NCBI GenBank assembly: GCA_002345625.1
Contig: DDWE01000010.1
Location: 1 to 48,346 of the forward strand
DNA from: Desulfuromonadaceae bacterium UBA2294
GTDB taxonomy: Bacteria > Desulfobacterota > Desulfuromonadia > Desulfuromonadales > UBA2294
DNA: 48,346 bases
Reading direction: 5' to 3'
Within the stretch, counting starts at the first letter, position 1, and each line of letters opens with the position of its first letter. Positions 23,924-33,284 of the stretch are shown one piece after another. The notes beneath the pieces were generated by a model. The model had not been told where the DNA came from and ran no database searches. It saw only the letters and a list, made by a program, of their open reading frames with translations. Both the position numbers and the translations under genes were made by a program.

Positions 23924-24928
23924 CTAGTGCCCTTCAGATTTGAGCTGCCTTAACATCAGTTCACTGACGGCCGTACGAGCATCTTTCCCCTCATAAAGAA
24001 TCTGGTAAGTCTGATCGATTATCGGGGTTTCAACGTTCAGCTTGCGCGCCAACTGGTAGGCAGAGAGTGTTGTCTTGACGCCTTCTGCCACCATGGTCAT
24101 CTCGCTCAGTATTGCGTCGAGCTGGCGGCCACGACCAATTTCGATACCGACGCTGCGGTTACGCGACAGGTCACCGGTGCAGGTCAGAACCAGGTCGCCC
24201 ATACCGGCCAGACCGGCAAAGGTCTTCGGGTCGGCCCCAAGCGCCAGGCCAATGCGACTCATCTCTGCCAAACCACGTGTGATCAGTGCGGCTCGCGAGT
24301 TGTAACCAAAACCAAGACCGTCAGCAACACCCGCCGCCAGGGCAATAACATTCTTCAGCGCCCCGCCGAGTTCAGTTCCGACCACATCACTGTTCGTATA
24401 GACCCGGAACGTTTCAGTACTGAAAACCTGCTGAATCTTTTGGGCTGCGACCTCGTCGACTGCCGCCACGGCAACGGCTGTCGGAAGTCGCTGCGCCACC
24501 TCTTTGGCAAACGATGGCCCGGAGAGGTATCCGACCTGGGCGGCACGCTCCTGCGGCAGCACCTCGTTGAACAGTTCGGACATGGTCTTCAGGCTGTCGT
24601 TTTCGATCCCCTTCGAAGCCGAAACCAACAGGGTAGAAGGGCTAAGATAGGGAAGTGCCGCCTGCAAAACCCCGCGCAGCACCTGGGAGGGGGGGACAAA
24701 AAGCACCAGCCCCTTACCGGCAACAGCATCAGAAATGCTGTTGGTAAATGACAAACGATCAGACAACTTTACGCCCGACAGATAAACATCGTTCTCTCTG
24801 TTCGAGCGCATGCGTTCAACAAGTTCGGTTTCATAGGCCCATAACTGCACCGGATAACCCTTGTCGGCAAGCAGATCAGCCAGAGTCGTCCCCCAACTCC
24901 CCGCCCCGACAACACCGATTTGCATCAT
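23924..24928 (-). CDS. gpsA: Glycerol-3-phosphate dehydrogenase [NAD(P)+]
   Basis: GpsA reduces dihydroxyacetone phosphate to sn-glycerol 3-phosphate for phospholipid synthesis. It has 334 residues from the ATG at 24928. The Rossmann motif IGVVGAGSWGTTLA (about 4-17), SASKGIE, SGPSFAKEVAQ, GALKNVIALAAGVADGLGFG with the catalytic Lys, and GDLVLTCTGDLSRNR are all visible. A TTG at 24946 would lengthen it, but AGGAG lies 9 nt upstream of the chosen ATG. It follows the TPR gene by 14 nt. Confidence 0.96.
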   Translation of the reverse strand: MMQIGVVGAGSWGTTLADLLADKGYPVQLWAYETELVERMRSNRENDVYLSGVKLSDRLSFTNSISDAVAGKGLVLFVPPSQVLRGVLQAALPYLSPSTLLVSASKGIENDSLKTMSELFNEVLPQERAAQVGYLSGPSFAKEVAQRLPTAVAVAAVDEVAAQKIQQVFSTETFRVYTNSDVVGTELGGALKNVIALAAGVADGLGFGYNSRAALITRGLAEMSRIGLALGADPKTFAGLAGMGDLVLTCTGDLSRNRSVGIEIGRGRQLDAILSEMTMVAEGVKTTLSAYQLARKLNVETPIIDQTYQILYEGKDARTAVSELMLRQLKSEGH

Positions 24929-24942
24929 GTCTTGTGCTCCTG

Positions 24943-25809
24943 TCAAATAGCCCGCTTCTTCTTTTTGATCCGCTCTTCAACCTGGCTGATTTTGCGCTGC
25001 AGAATCTCCGTATTGGGGTAGACCCCCTCCAGAGACTGTAACTCCTTCAACGCTTCGCGCAGACGCTCCTGCTCTTCGAGTACCGACGCCAGGCCAAAAC
25101 GGGCTTCAACTCCGAATGGTGTGTCGGGTGCGATTTTCACCAAGTCTCGAAAAACCGCCTCAGCCTCCTTCATCCCGCCTTCAAGGGCATAAGCCATACC
25201 GATGCGATAGCGGACCTCGGTCACCAGCTCACTCTGCGGCCAGGACTTGAGCATGTTTTCATACTCAATGCGTGCCTGCTCAAAATTGTTCAGGCGAAAG
25301 TAACAGTCGGCGAGCTCATACTGAAAACGGTCCCCGGGTTCCCGCCCTCGATCAACCAGACGCTGATAGATGGCCACAGCCCGGCTGTAGTCATTGAGTT
25401 GGTTTTTGTAAATTTCCGCCTCCTGCTCAAGAGCGGGCAGAACGTATTCCGATTCCGCATACTCCTTTTCCAGCAGGTGAAACGCGTAAAGAGCATCGTG
25501 ATAACTCTTGACGAAGAGGTTGTTGACTTCACCGGCTCGAAACAGGGCCCGCGGTGCCAGAACAAAATCGGGGTGACCAACGTAAATCTCTTCGTAAAGC
25601 TCCAGAGACGTCGCATAATCGCCACTTAAAATCTGCGCTTCGGCCCGGTTGAAAGCCGCATGCAGCCGCTCATCAAGCGTCGCCTGCCAATACCAGATCA
25701 CAGCCACCAACAGAAGCAGAAATACCGGTCCGAGGACAAGCAGCAAACGGTAATAGGGCGACTTACGCCTCCTCCTCTGCAGCTCCTCCCTCAGGAGCTT
25801 CTTCTTCAT
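24943..25809 (-). CDS. Membrane-anchored TPR protein of unknown role
   Basis: A protein of 288 residues from the ATG chosen. A very basic N-terminus (MKKKLLREELQRRRRK) precedes one hydrophobic segment (about 20-42, YRLLLVLGPVFLLLLVAVIW). The rest is a string of TPR-like helices, with EYAESEYVLPALEQEAEIY, YELADCYFRLNNFEQARIEY and ARFGLASVLEEQERLREALK. By the positive-inside rule the repeats face the periplasm. The start is uncertain: ATG at 25827 or GTG/ATG at 25869 would add 6 or 20 residues. Even the chosen start overlaps the gyrA coding end by 47 nt in another frame. The partner is unknown; TPR proteins of this design often act as scaffolds. Confidence 0.75.
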   Translation of the reverse strand: MKKKLLREELQRRRRKSPYYRLLLVLGPVFLLLLVAVIWYWQATLDERLHAAFNRAEAQILSGDYATSLELYEEIYVGHPDFVLAPRALFRAGEVNNLFVKSYHDALYAFHLLEKEYAESEYVLPALEQEAEIYKNQLNDYSRAVAIYQRLVDRGREPGDRFQYELADCYFRLNNFEQARIEYENMLKSWPQSELVTEVRYRIGMAYALEGGMKEAEAVFRDLVKIAPDTPFGVEARFGLASVLEEQERLREALKELQSLEGVYPNTEILQRKISQVEERIKKKKRAI

Positions 25810-28267
25810 CTTCGCGACTTCCGACATCTTCTTCGTCTTCTCTCTCGGCAAGTTTGGCCACGGCGACAATCCGCTCTTCGGCTTCCAGGACCATCATTCG
25901 CACGCCCATGGTGTTGCGACCGATAATGGAGATGTTGCCAACCGGTGTGCGCAGGACTTTACCGCGATCGGTGATAAACATCAGATCCGACTCTTCGTCA
26001 ACCAGCTTGACATCGATGACCGAGCCATTGCGATCACCCGTTTTGATGGTGATAATACCTTTCCCGCCACGACTCTGGATCCGGTACTCCTCGAGATGGG
26101 TCCGTTTGCCGTAGCCCCTCTCGGTGATCGAGACCAGGGTTGACGCGGTGGCATCGGAAACCACTTCCATGCCGATGATGTAATCGTCACCTTCCAGAGT
26201 CATGCCGCGCACGCCACGCGCGGTCCTGCCCATGGGCCGGGCATTCTCTTCCGGGAAGCGGATTGACTTACCGTTGCAGCTGGCCAGCAAAATATCCATG
26301 CTGCCATCGGTAAGCCGGGCCGCGATCAGGCTGTCCCCTTCATCGATGGTCAAGGCGATGATCCCACCCTGTCGCGGATTGGAGTAGGCCATGAGTTCCG
26401 TCTTTTTAACCGTCCCTTTACGGGTCGCCGTAATAATGTAGCGATCCGGCTCAAACTCCTTGACCGGCAGGATGGTCATCACGTGTTCATTCGGTGCCAG
26501 ATTGAGCAGGTTGACGATCGCCTTGCCGCGCGAAGCGCGGCCGCCTTGCGGAATTTCATGCACCTTGAGCCAGTAGACCTTGCCGAGATCGGTGAAAATA
26601 AGGACATAGGAGTGGGTCGAGGCTATAAACAGGCTCTCGACAAAATCCTCCTCTTTCGGCCGCATACCGGTTTTCCCCTTGCCTCCGCGACGTTGGGCAC
26701 GGTAGAGCGAAACGGCATTACGCTTGATATAACCGGCGTGGGAGACGGTCACCACCATGTCTTCTTCAACAATAAGGTCTTCAAGGGTGAGGTCGGCCGT
26801 CAATTGGACAATTTCAGTGCGGCGCTTATCAGAAAAACGCTCCCGGATGTCGAGCAGTTCCCCTTTGATAATCTTTAGAATCTCCTCTTCACTGGAGAGA
26901 ATCTCCTTAAGACGCGCGATCAGAGCCAGGATCTCTCGGTACTCGTCGAGAATCTTTTCCCGCTCGAGGCCAGTGAGGCGGTGCAGACGCATGTCGAGAA
27001 TCGCCTGCGCCTGCAAGTCTGACAAACCGAAACGTGCCATCAAACGCTCTTTGGCCTCAGCCGAATTGGCACTGCTCTTGATTGTTTCAATGACTGCGTC
27101 AAGATTCTCCAGGGCAATCTTCAGGCCTTCAAGAATATGGGCGCGGGCTTCGGCTTTCTTCAGCTCGAAAATACAACGCCGGGTGACAATCTCCTTGCGG
27201 TGATCGACGAAACAGTCGAGCACTTCACGCAGGGTCAGAACCTGGGGTTGACCATTGACCACCGCCAGCATGATGATGCCAAACGACGACTGCATCGACG
27301 TCATTTTGTACAACTGATTCAGAACCACCTGTGGGATCGACTCGCGCTTGAGTTCAACGACGATGCGCATCCCTTCGCGATCCGACTCGTCGCGCAGGTC
27401 AGAAATCCCTTCGATCTTCTTCTCCTTAACCAGATCGGCGATCTTCTCGATCAGGCGAGCCTTGTTGACCTGGAAGGGGATTTCGGTGACGACGATGCTT
27501 TCGCGGCCAGTGCGGCTGTTCTGCTCGACCAGGGCTTTGGCCCGCATCTGGATAATGCCACGCCCGGTCCGATACGCCTCTCGGATCCCTTCGCGGCCAA
27601 GGATATAAGCAGCGGTTGGGAAATCGGGGCCGGGGATTAACTGCAACAGTTCTTCAAATTCGAGGTGCGGTTGATCGATGACTGCAATCAGGGCATCGAT
27701 CACTTCGCCGAGGTTGTGCGGCGGAATTTTGGTCGCCATGCCAACGGCGATCCCCTCTGAACCGTTGACCAGCAGGTTCGGAAATTTACAGGGCAGAACA
27801 AGCGGCTCTTCCAGTGAATCATCGTAATTGGGACCGAAAGCGACCGTCTCCTTGTCGATATCGGACAGCAGTTCATGTGCCAGTCGGTCCATGCGTATTT
27901 CGGTGTAACGCATAGCGGCCGCCGAATCACCGTCGACGGAACCAAAGTTACCCTGACCATCGACCAGTGGGTAGCGCAGGGAGAAATCCTGCGCCATACG
28001 GACGATGGTGTCGTAAACCGCGGAGTCACCGTGCGGATGGTATTTACCAATGACGTCACCGACGATACGCGCTGACTTTTTGTAAGCCTTGTTCCAGTCA
28101 TTGCTCAGCTCGTTCATGGCGAAGAGTACACGCCGGTGTACCGGCTTGAGCCCGTCGCGCACGTCGGGCAGGGCGCGGCCGACAATTACGCTCATGGCAT
28201 AGTCCATGTAGGACTTGCGCATTTCGTCTTCGATATTGACGCTAATTTTGTTCTGTTCGGAAAGCAT
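25763..28267 (-). CDS. gyrA: DNA gyrase subunit A
   Basis: GyrA is the breakage-reunion subunit of gyrase. It has 834 residues from the ATG at 28267 (GGAG 9 nt upstream; a GTG at 28288 is possible). The catalytic Tyr121 lies in AAAMRYTEIRM. The quinolone-determining region is HPHGDSAVYDTIVRMAQ, with Ser and Asp at the positions of E. coli S83 and D87, so no classic resistance change. The GyrA box QRRGGKG is present, followed by six C-terminal beta-propeller blades. The protein ends in a very acidic tail (EDEEDVGSREDEEE then GGAAEEEA), which is encoded by the DNA that also encodes the start of the TPR gene. Confidence 0.98.
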   Translation of the reverse strand: MLSEQNKISVNIEDEMRKSYMDYAMSVIVGRALPDVRDGLKPVHRRVLFAMNELSNDWNKAYKKSARIVGDVIGKYHPHGDSAVYDTIVRMAQDFSLRYPLVDGQGNFGSVDGDSAAAMRYTEIRMDRLAHELLSDIDKETVAFGPNYDDSLEEPLVLPCKFPNLLVNGSEGIAVGMATKIPPHNLGEVIDALIAVIDQPHLEFEELLQLIPGPDFPTAAYILGREGIREAYRTGRGIIQMRAKALVEQNSRTGRESIVVTEIPFQVNKARLIEKIADLVKEKKIEGISDLRDESDREGMRIVVELKRESIPQVVLNQLYKMTSMQSSFGIIMLAVVNGQPQVLTLREVLDCFVDHRKEIVTRRCIFELKKAEARAHILEGLKIALENLDAVIETIKSSANSAEAKERLMARFGLSDLQAQAILDMRLHRLTGLEREKILDEYREILALIARLKEILSSEEEILKIIKGELLDIRERFSDKRRTEIVQLTADLTLEDLIVEEDMVVTVSHAGYIKRNAVSLYRAQRRGGKGKTGMRPKEEDFVESLFIASTHSYVLIFTDLGKVYWLKVHEIPQGGRASRGKAIVNLLNLAPNEHVMTILPVKEFEPDRYIITATRKGTVKKTELMAYSNPRQGGIIALTIDEGDSLIAARLTDGSMDILLASCNGKSIRFPEENARPMGRTARGVRGMTLEGDDYIIGMEVVSDATASTLVSITERGYGKRTHLEEYRIQSRGGKGIITIKTGDRNGSVIDVKLVDEESDLMFITDRGKVLRTPVGNISIIGRNTMGVRMMVLEAEERIVAVAKLAEREDEEDVGSREDEEEAPEGGAAEEEA

Positions 28268-28358
28268 TCGATTTTTCTCCGAAAACACAGGTTAAAGGTT
28301 CAAGAATCAAGGTTCTAGGACGTCAGGTTTCTTTATCCTTTTGACCTTGTACCTGCCT

Positions 28359-30746
28359 TTAAACATCCAAATTTGAAACGTTCAGAGCGTTCTGCTCGAT
28401 GAAGGCACGACGCGGCTCAACCTGATCGCCCATCAAAACCGTAAAAATTTCATCGGCAGCAACCGCGTCCTCAATTTTGACCTGAAGCAGGATTCGTTTT
28501 TCCGGGTCCATGGTCGTCTCCCAGAGTTGATCCGGGTTCATCTCCCCCAGTCCTTTGTAGCGCTGGATATACTGCCCTTTTTTTGCGCGGGCCAGAACAA
28601 AGTCGAGAATCTTCTGCCGATCATCGACGATTGTTTCCGTCTTACCTTCACTGCTAATGGTCGCAGTCTCGTTGTCGCAGATATCTTCAACCTGGCGGTA
28701 AGCCTGGATCAGCAGTTTGTATTCATACATCGACAACGCTTCGAGAATTTTCTGGTCAATCCGGGCGCGCACGTTGCCAAGTGTAAAAAGGATACGTGAC
28801 GGGTTGTTGAAGACTTCAAAACTGGCTTGCGGGGCGAGCTGGCGCAATTTCTCCGCCAGAGGGGTCAAGTCAGTCAGGTCGGCAAAACCGTTTTGCAGCT
28901 TGCCGCGAACAAAAATATCGAGAACTTCGACATTGATCCCCTTGTTGAGCATTTTGTCGAAATGCTCGTTATACTCAATGATATTGCGCAAGGTTGGTAT
29001 GATCTGCTTACCGCGCAGCACCTTGCCACTCTTCTCCATCTCAACGGTCAACCCCTCCACCCCTTCGTTGAGCAGATATTCGCGCAAAGCGAGGTCATCC
29101 TTGAGGTAAAGCTCCTTCTTTCCGCGCTTCGCTTTGTATAGCGGTGGCTGGGCGATATAGAGATTACCGCGTTCAATCAGCGACGTCATCTGCCGGAAGA
29201 AGAAGGTCAGCAGCAGGGTACGGATATGCGATCCGTCGACGTCGGCGTCGGTCATGATAATGATGCGATTGTAGCGTAGCTTGGCGATGTCGAAATCGTC
29301 CTTGCCGATACTGGTCCCAAGGGCGGTAATCAGGGTTCGAATCTCATTGCTGGTCAACATTTTGTCGAAACGCGCCTTTTCGACGTTGAGAATTTTCCCT
29401 TTTAACGGCAATATCGCCTGGTAGCGACGGTCACGCCCCTGCTTGGCGCTGCCACCGGCGGAGTCGCCCTCGACCAGATACAGTTCGCACAAAGCCGGAT
29501 CCTTCTCCTGACAGTCAGCCAGTTTCCCAGGCAGGGACAAACCCTCCAGGGCCCCCTTGCGCCGGGTCAGATCGCGCGCTTTGCGGGCCGCTTCACGCGC
29601 CCGGGCCGCTTCAATTCCCTTTTCAAGAATTTTTCGCGCAACTCCTGGATTCTCTTCCAGATAGGTGGCCAGACGCTCATTCATCAAGGTCTCAACAAAT
29701 CCCTTGATTTCCGAGTTGCCGAGTTTTGTTTTAGTTTGCCCTTCAAATTGTGGATCAGGAACTTTGACCGAAATAACCGCCGCCATCCCCTCGCGCAGAT
29801 CGTCTCCGGAGATGGTCGTCTTGATGTTTTTCAACAGGTTATTGTTGGTAGCATAGGTATTCATCGTCCGGGTCAGCGCCGCTTTGAAACCGATCAAGTG
29901 GGTGCCGCCCTCATGGGTATTGATGTTGTTCGCGAAAGAAAAAATTTTTTCATCGTAGCTGTCGTTGTACTGAATCGCAACTTCGATTTCGACTCCCTCT
30001 TTGCTCCCGGTACAAAAAATCGGTTTTGGATGCAATGGCGTCTTCGCACGGTTCAGGTACTCAACAAACGAGCAAATTCCACCTTCGTAATGAAAGTCGT
30101 GGCTCTTGTCGCTGCGTTCGTCGAGAATATGGATCTTCACCCCGGCATTAAGAAAAGCCAGTTCGCGCAGCCTTTGTGACAAAGTCTCAAACGAGAATTC
30201 GGTGGTTTCAAAAATTTCCGGATCGGGCCAGAAGATGATCCGCGTTCCGCGCCGACTGGTCGTCCCCTCTTCCTTCAGCGGATACATTGGTGCACCCCGC
30301 TCGTAGGTCTGGCGATAAACCTTGCCGTCACGGCGAATTTCCAGCTCAAGGCGACTCGACAGGGCATTAACCACCGATACGCCGACCCCGTGCAGACCGC
30401 CGGAGACCTTGTAACTGTCGCTGTCAAACTTGCCGCCGGCATGGAGCACGGTCATGACGACTTCAGCCGCTGACTTTTGCTGCCCCTTGTGCAGATCGAC
30501 GGGAATACCTCGGCCGTTGTCGACAACCGTAACTGAATTGTCGATGTGGATAATGACCTTGACCTCATCGCAGTGACCGGCAAGGGCTTCATCAATAGAA
30601 TTGTCGACAATTTCGTAGACCAGATGGTGCAGTCCCGCTGGTCCGGTTGAACCGATATACATCGCCGGTCGCTTACGCACCGCCGATAGACCCTCGAGCA
30701 CCTTGATACTATCTGCTTCGTAGCTTTTTCCTGTCTGTTCGGCCAT
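28359..30746 (-). CDS. gyrB: DNA gyrase subunit B
   Basis: GyrB supplies the ATPase and part of the cleavage site of gyrase. The protein has 795 residues. The GHKL ATPase has EIVDNSIDEALAGHCD, VVDNGRGIPVD and GLHGVGVSVVNALS. The TOPRIM region has LVEGDSAGGSAKQGRD and MTDADVDGSHIRTLLLTFFFR. The C-terminus has QRYKGLGEMNPDQLWETTMDP, typical of GyrB rather than ParE. Length is the short form without the enterobacterial insert. ATG start with GGAG upstream; 16 nt after recF and 91 nt before gyrA. Confidence 0.98.
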   Translation of the reverse strand: MAEQTGKSYEADSIKVLEGLSAVRKRPAMYIGSTGPAGLHHLVYEIVDNSIDEALAGHCDEVKVIIHIDNSVTVVDNGRGIPVDLHKGQQKSAAEVVMTVLHAGGKFDSDSYKVSGGLHGVGVSVVNALSSRLELEIRRDGKVYRQTYERGAPMYPLKEEGTTSRRGTRIIFWPDPEIFETTEFSFETLSQRLRELAFLNAGVKIHILDERSDKSHDFHYEGGICSFVEYLNRAKTPLHPKPIFCTGSKEGVEIEVAIQYNDSYDEKIFSFANNINTHEGGTHLIGFKAALTRTMNTYATNNNLLKNIKTTISGDDLREGMAAVISVKVPDPQFEGQTKTKLGNSEIKGFVETLMNERLATYLEENPGVARKILEKGIEAARAREAARKARDLTRRKGALEGLSLPGKLADCQEKDPALCELYLVEGDSAGGSAKQGRDRRYQAILPLKGKILNVEKARFDKMLTSNEIRTLITALGTSIGKDDFDIAKLRYNRIIIMTDADVDGSHIRTLLLTFFFRQMTSLIERGNLYIAQPPLYKAKRGKKELYLKDDLALREYLLNEGVEGLTVEMEKSGKVLRGKQIIPTLRNIIEYNEHFDKMLNKGINVEVLDIFVRGKLQNGFADLTDLTPLAEKLRQLAPQASFEVFNNPSRILFTLGNVRARIDQKILEALSMYEYKLLIQAYRQVEDICDNETATISSEGKTETIVDDRQKILDFVLARAKKGQYIQRYKGLGEMNPDQLWETTMDPEKRILLQVKIEDAVAADEIFTVLMGDQVEPRRAFIEQNALNVSNLDV

Positions 30747-30762
30747 AGCCTCTCCGTCTGAT

Positions 30763-31857
30763 TTATGCTTCAGGGTGGACGTACCCGTTCTCCACCCGAT
30801 AATAATAACCTTCGGTCAACCCTCCCTGTCGAAGCGGTGTTGCATCGGTCGCAGTAATAAAAACCTGACCGCTTCGTTCACGGAGAAAGTTAAAGAAAAA
30901 AGTTTGGCGCTCGGCGTCGAGTTCACCCAGAAAATCATCGAGCAAAAGCAGCGGTGGTTCACCATGGCGTTGCTCTAGATCAAGCGCCTGGGCGGTTTTC
31001 AGCGCCAGAACAAATGAGCGTTGTTGACCCTGGGAACCGTAAATACGTAAGGAACGACCATCGAGCAAAAAATGTATATCGTCTCGATGTGGTCCGCTTA
31101 GTGTTATGCCGTAGCGTCGTTCCTGCTCATACTGTTGTTCAAGATCGTCGCGTAGTTCCTGTTCCAGTTCAGGCGTTTCGACTAAACCCTGTCGATAGCG
31201 AATCTGCGCAGTCTCTTGCATTTGACTGATGTGAGCATGACATTCTGCAAAATTTTGTGCCACAGCGGTCAAGTAAACTGATCGGGCATGACGTATACGG
31301 GCCCCGCTCTGTGCCAAAGCCTCGGACCAGGGTTGTAGTTCTGCAGCGCTTTTATTGTCTTTCAACAGCCGGTTGCGTTGTTTTAACACACGCTCATATT
31401 GTTGCAGTTCGATCAAATAACCCGGCCAGCTCATAAACACGGCACGATCGATCAGCCGACGCCGACCCTGAGGGCCTCCTTTAACCAGGCCGACTTCTTC
31501 CGGAGCAAAGACTATCGGTCTCAGGCAGTTCAGATATTCATCTGGCCGCCCCAATATTTTACCGTTGAGACGCACAGCCTTACCGTTGCGGTGTACATCA
31601 ATCTGCAGTGTTTTATAGACGCCATTACCCTGCAGGCTTTTACCACAGAGTCGAGCCAGTTCACAGCTGTTTTGGATCAATTCTTCGTTACGGGCACCAC
31701 GAAAACTTTTCAAACTGCCAAGCAGATGTATTGCTTCCAGCAGGTTCGTTTTTCCTTGAGCATTCTTCCCGTAAAAAATATTGAACCGCGGATGAAATTG
31801 CAGTTCAAGTCGTTCAATATTTCGGTAACAGCTGAGTGTTAATTCTTCCAGTTGCAT
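30763..31857 (-). CDS. recF: DNA replication and repair protein RecF
   Basis: RecF loads RecA at gaps during recombinational repair, together with RecO and RecR. The protein has 364 residues. Walker A is IFYGKNAQGKTNLLEAI (about 28-44). The ABC-type signature region is YGSQGQQRSFVLALK (about 272-286), and Walker B with the D-loop is LLLLDDFLGELDAERQ. It lies between dnaN and gyrB, its usual place. A terminator-like hairpin precedes it by about 20 nt, so its expression may be reduced relative to dnaN. Confidence 0.97.
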   Translation of the reverse strand: MQLEELTLSCYRNIERLELQFHPRFNIFYGKNAQGKTNLLEAIHLLGSLKSFRGARNEELIQNSCELARLCGKSLQGNGVYKTLQIDVHRNGKAVRLNGKILGRPDEYLNCLRPIVFAPEEVGLVKGGPQGRRRLIDRAVFMSWPGYLIELQQYERVLKQRNRLLKDNKSAAELQPWSEALAQSGARIRHARSVYLTAVAQNFAECHAHISQMQETAQIRYRQGLVETPELEQELRDDLEQQYEQERRYGITLSGPHRDDIHFLLDGRSLRIYGSQGQQRSFVLALKTAQALDLEQRHGEPPLLLLDDFLGELDAERQTFFFNFLRERSGQVFITATDATPLRQGGLTEGYYYRVENGYVHPEA

Positions 31858-31878
31858 ACAGGCGTTGGTTTCTTTATT

Positions 31879-31904
31879 TAAAAAGCCTTTTTTAAAAGGC
31901 TTTT
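31879..31904 (-). terminator. Hairpin between dnaN and recF
   Basis: On the minus strand AAAAGCCTTTT and AAAGGCTTTTT form an A/T-rich stem with a GCC/GGC core and end in T residues, 17 nt after the dnaN stop. It could act as an intrinsic terminator or attenuator before recF. Confidence 0.65.
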
Positions 31905-31920
31905 CCCTGACGCTTTCTGA

Positions 31921-33039
31921 TTAGAGGCGCATCGGCATGATAACCGAAAGGAAACCGTCGTCACCCTCCGGTGTCAACAAACCCGGAGACAGATTGTCAC
32001 GCACAGCAATTTTTATTTTTTCGCTATCGAGAGCTTGAAGAATATCAATCATATAACGGGCATTAAAACCGATGATCATTTCCGGTCCATCGTAAATAAT
32101 ATCTATCTCTTCTCGAGCATCACCGACTTCTGGATTCGATGAAGAAATATCCAGTAGACCTTTCTTTAACTGCAACTTGACCCCTTTAGATTTTTCACTC
32201 GACAAAATAGCCATCCGGCGCAATGCGTGTAAAAGTGTGTCCCGGCCTATAATGGCAATATCTTCGTTCTGTTTTGGAATAACGCGGTTGTAATCAGGAA
32301 AATCGCCATTGACGAGTCGCATAATGACAACCGTGTTGTCACGCATAACTACGGCGCTGTTTTCCATAAAACCAATATAAATATCGCCGGCACTTTCCTC
32401 GGCAATTTTTTTCAGTTCGTGAATTCCTTTACGCGGCAGAATAACTCCCTGTTCAAGCTCATTGATCTGGGCTGTTTCTACAGAACGTTGCGCCAGGGCT
32501 AATCGATGTCCGTCAGTTGCAACCAGACGCAAAATATTTTTTTCATTTTCTACTAAAGTTCTAAAGTAAATTCCGTTGAGATTATATTTGGTATCATCCG
32601 TAGATATGGAAAATATTGTTTTTTCTATCATTTCATTCAGCAGCGCACCGTTAATCGGAATCATTTTTTCACGGTCTGCATCTGGAAAATGGGGAAATTC
32701 GTCGGATGAAAGGCCAACAATGTTAAAAACTGATTTACCGCAACTTATTTCTATCCAGCAATTATCCTTAGCGCGGAAAGAAATTTCCTGCTCTGGTAAT
32801 TCCTTGACTATTTCATATATTTTTTTAGCTGATACGGTTATTTTTCCACCATTTTTTATATTGGCAGGATAAGAAGCGCGCATACCAACTTCCAGATCCG
32901 TCGCGGTCAACTGAATGGTATCAGCCGTTGTCTCAATTAAAACATTAGAGAGAATAGGTATGGTATTACGTTTTTCGACTATCCCCTGAACTTTTGCCAG
33001 TCCCTTGAGAAAAATTTCCTTTTCAATAGAAAAATGCAT
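31921..33039 (-). CDS. dnaN: DNA polymerase III beta subunit (sliding clamp)
   Basis: DnaN is the ring that holds the replicative polymerase on DNA. The protein has 372 residues, the normal length for three clamp domains. Key stretches are MHFSIEKEIFLKGLAKVQGI, LTATDLEVGMRASYPA, LVATDGHRLALAQRS and the C-terminal FLSVIMPMRL, where the MPMRL end forms the peptide-binding face. The local base composition is clearly more AT-rich than in genes farther from the origin. ATG start with GGAGGTCC upstream. It is 245 nt downstream of dnaA. Confidence 0.98.
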   Translation of the reverse strand: MHFSIEKEIFLKGLAKVQGIVEKRNTIPILSNVLIETTADTIQLTATDLEVGMRASYPANIKNGGKITVSAKKIYEIVKELPEQEISFRAKDNCWIEISCGKSVFNIVGLSSDEFPHFPDADREKMIPINGALLNEMIEKTIFSISTDDTKYNLNGIYFRTLVENEKNILRLVATDGHRLALAQRSVETAQINELEQGVILPRKGIHELKKIAEESAGDIYIGFMENSAVVMRDNTVVIMRLVNGDFPDYNRVIPKQNEDIAIIGRDTLLHALRRMAILSSEKSKGVKLQLKKGLLDISSSNPEVGDAREEIDIIYDGPEMIIGFNARYMIDILQALDSEKIKIAVRDNLSPGLLTPEGDDGFLSVIMPMRL

Positions 33040-33144
33040 ATGGACCTCCGTGCACTGTCAATGCTCTATGACTATAGTTTTTTAAATAGAACTTTAGTAG
33101 TAGTAACAGATGCCTGTTTGTTTGTTTATAACAGTAGAAAAAGG

Positions 33145-33284
33145 GTACCGGTACGCGTTTTATACCTGTGTACATTTTCCTTTTGGCCCTGTTGATGCTT
33201 TGATTATTTTGTGGATATCTTTATTTTTAAATTTGATAAACAACCTTATGCTCAGCTATTTAGACAGGTTTTGACCGAGCTGAG
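33145..33284 (-). promoter_or_regulatory. dnaA-dnaN intergenic control region
   Basis: The 245-nt gap (33040-33284) holds no gene. Seen in it are a DnaA-box-like TGTGGATAT (33210-33218, one mismatch to consensus), a 10-bp palindrome GTACCGGTAC (33145-33154), and a 7-bp stem (33251-33257 with 33278-33284) directly after the dnaA stop. No convincing promoter could be picked out. Confidence 0.35.
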
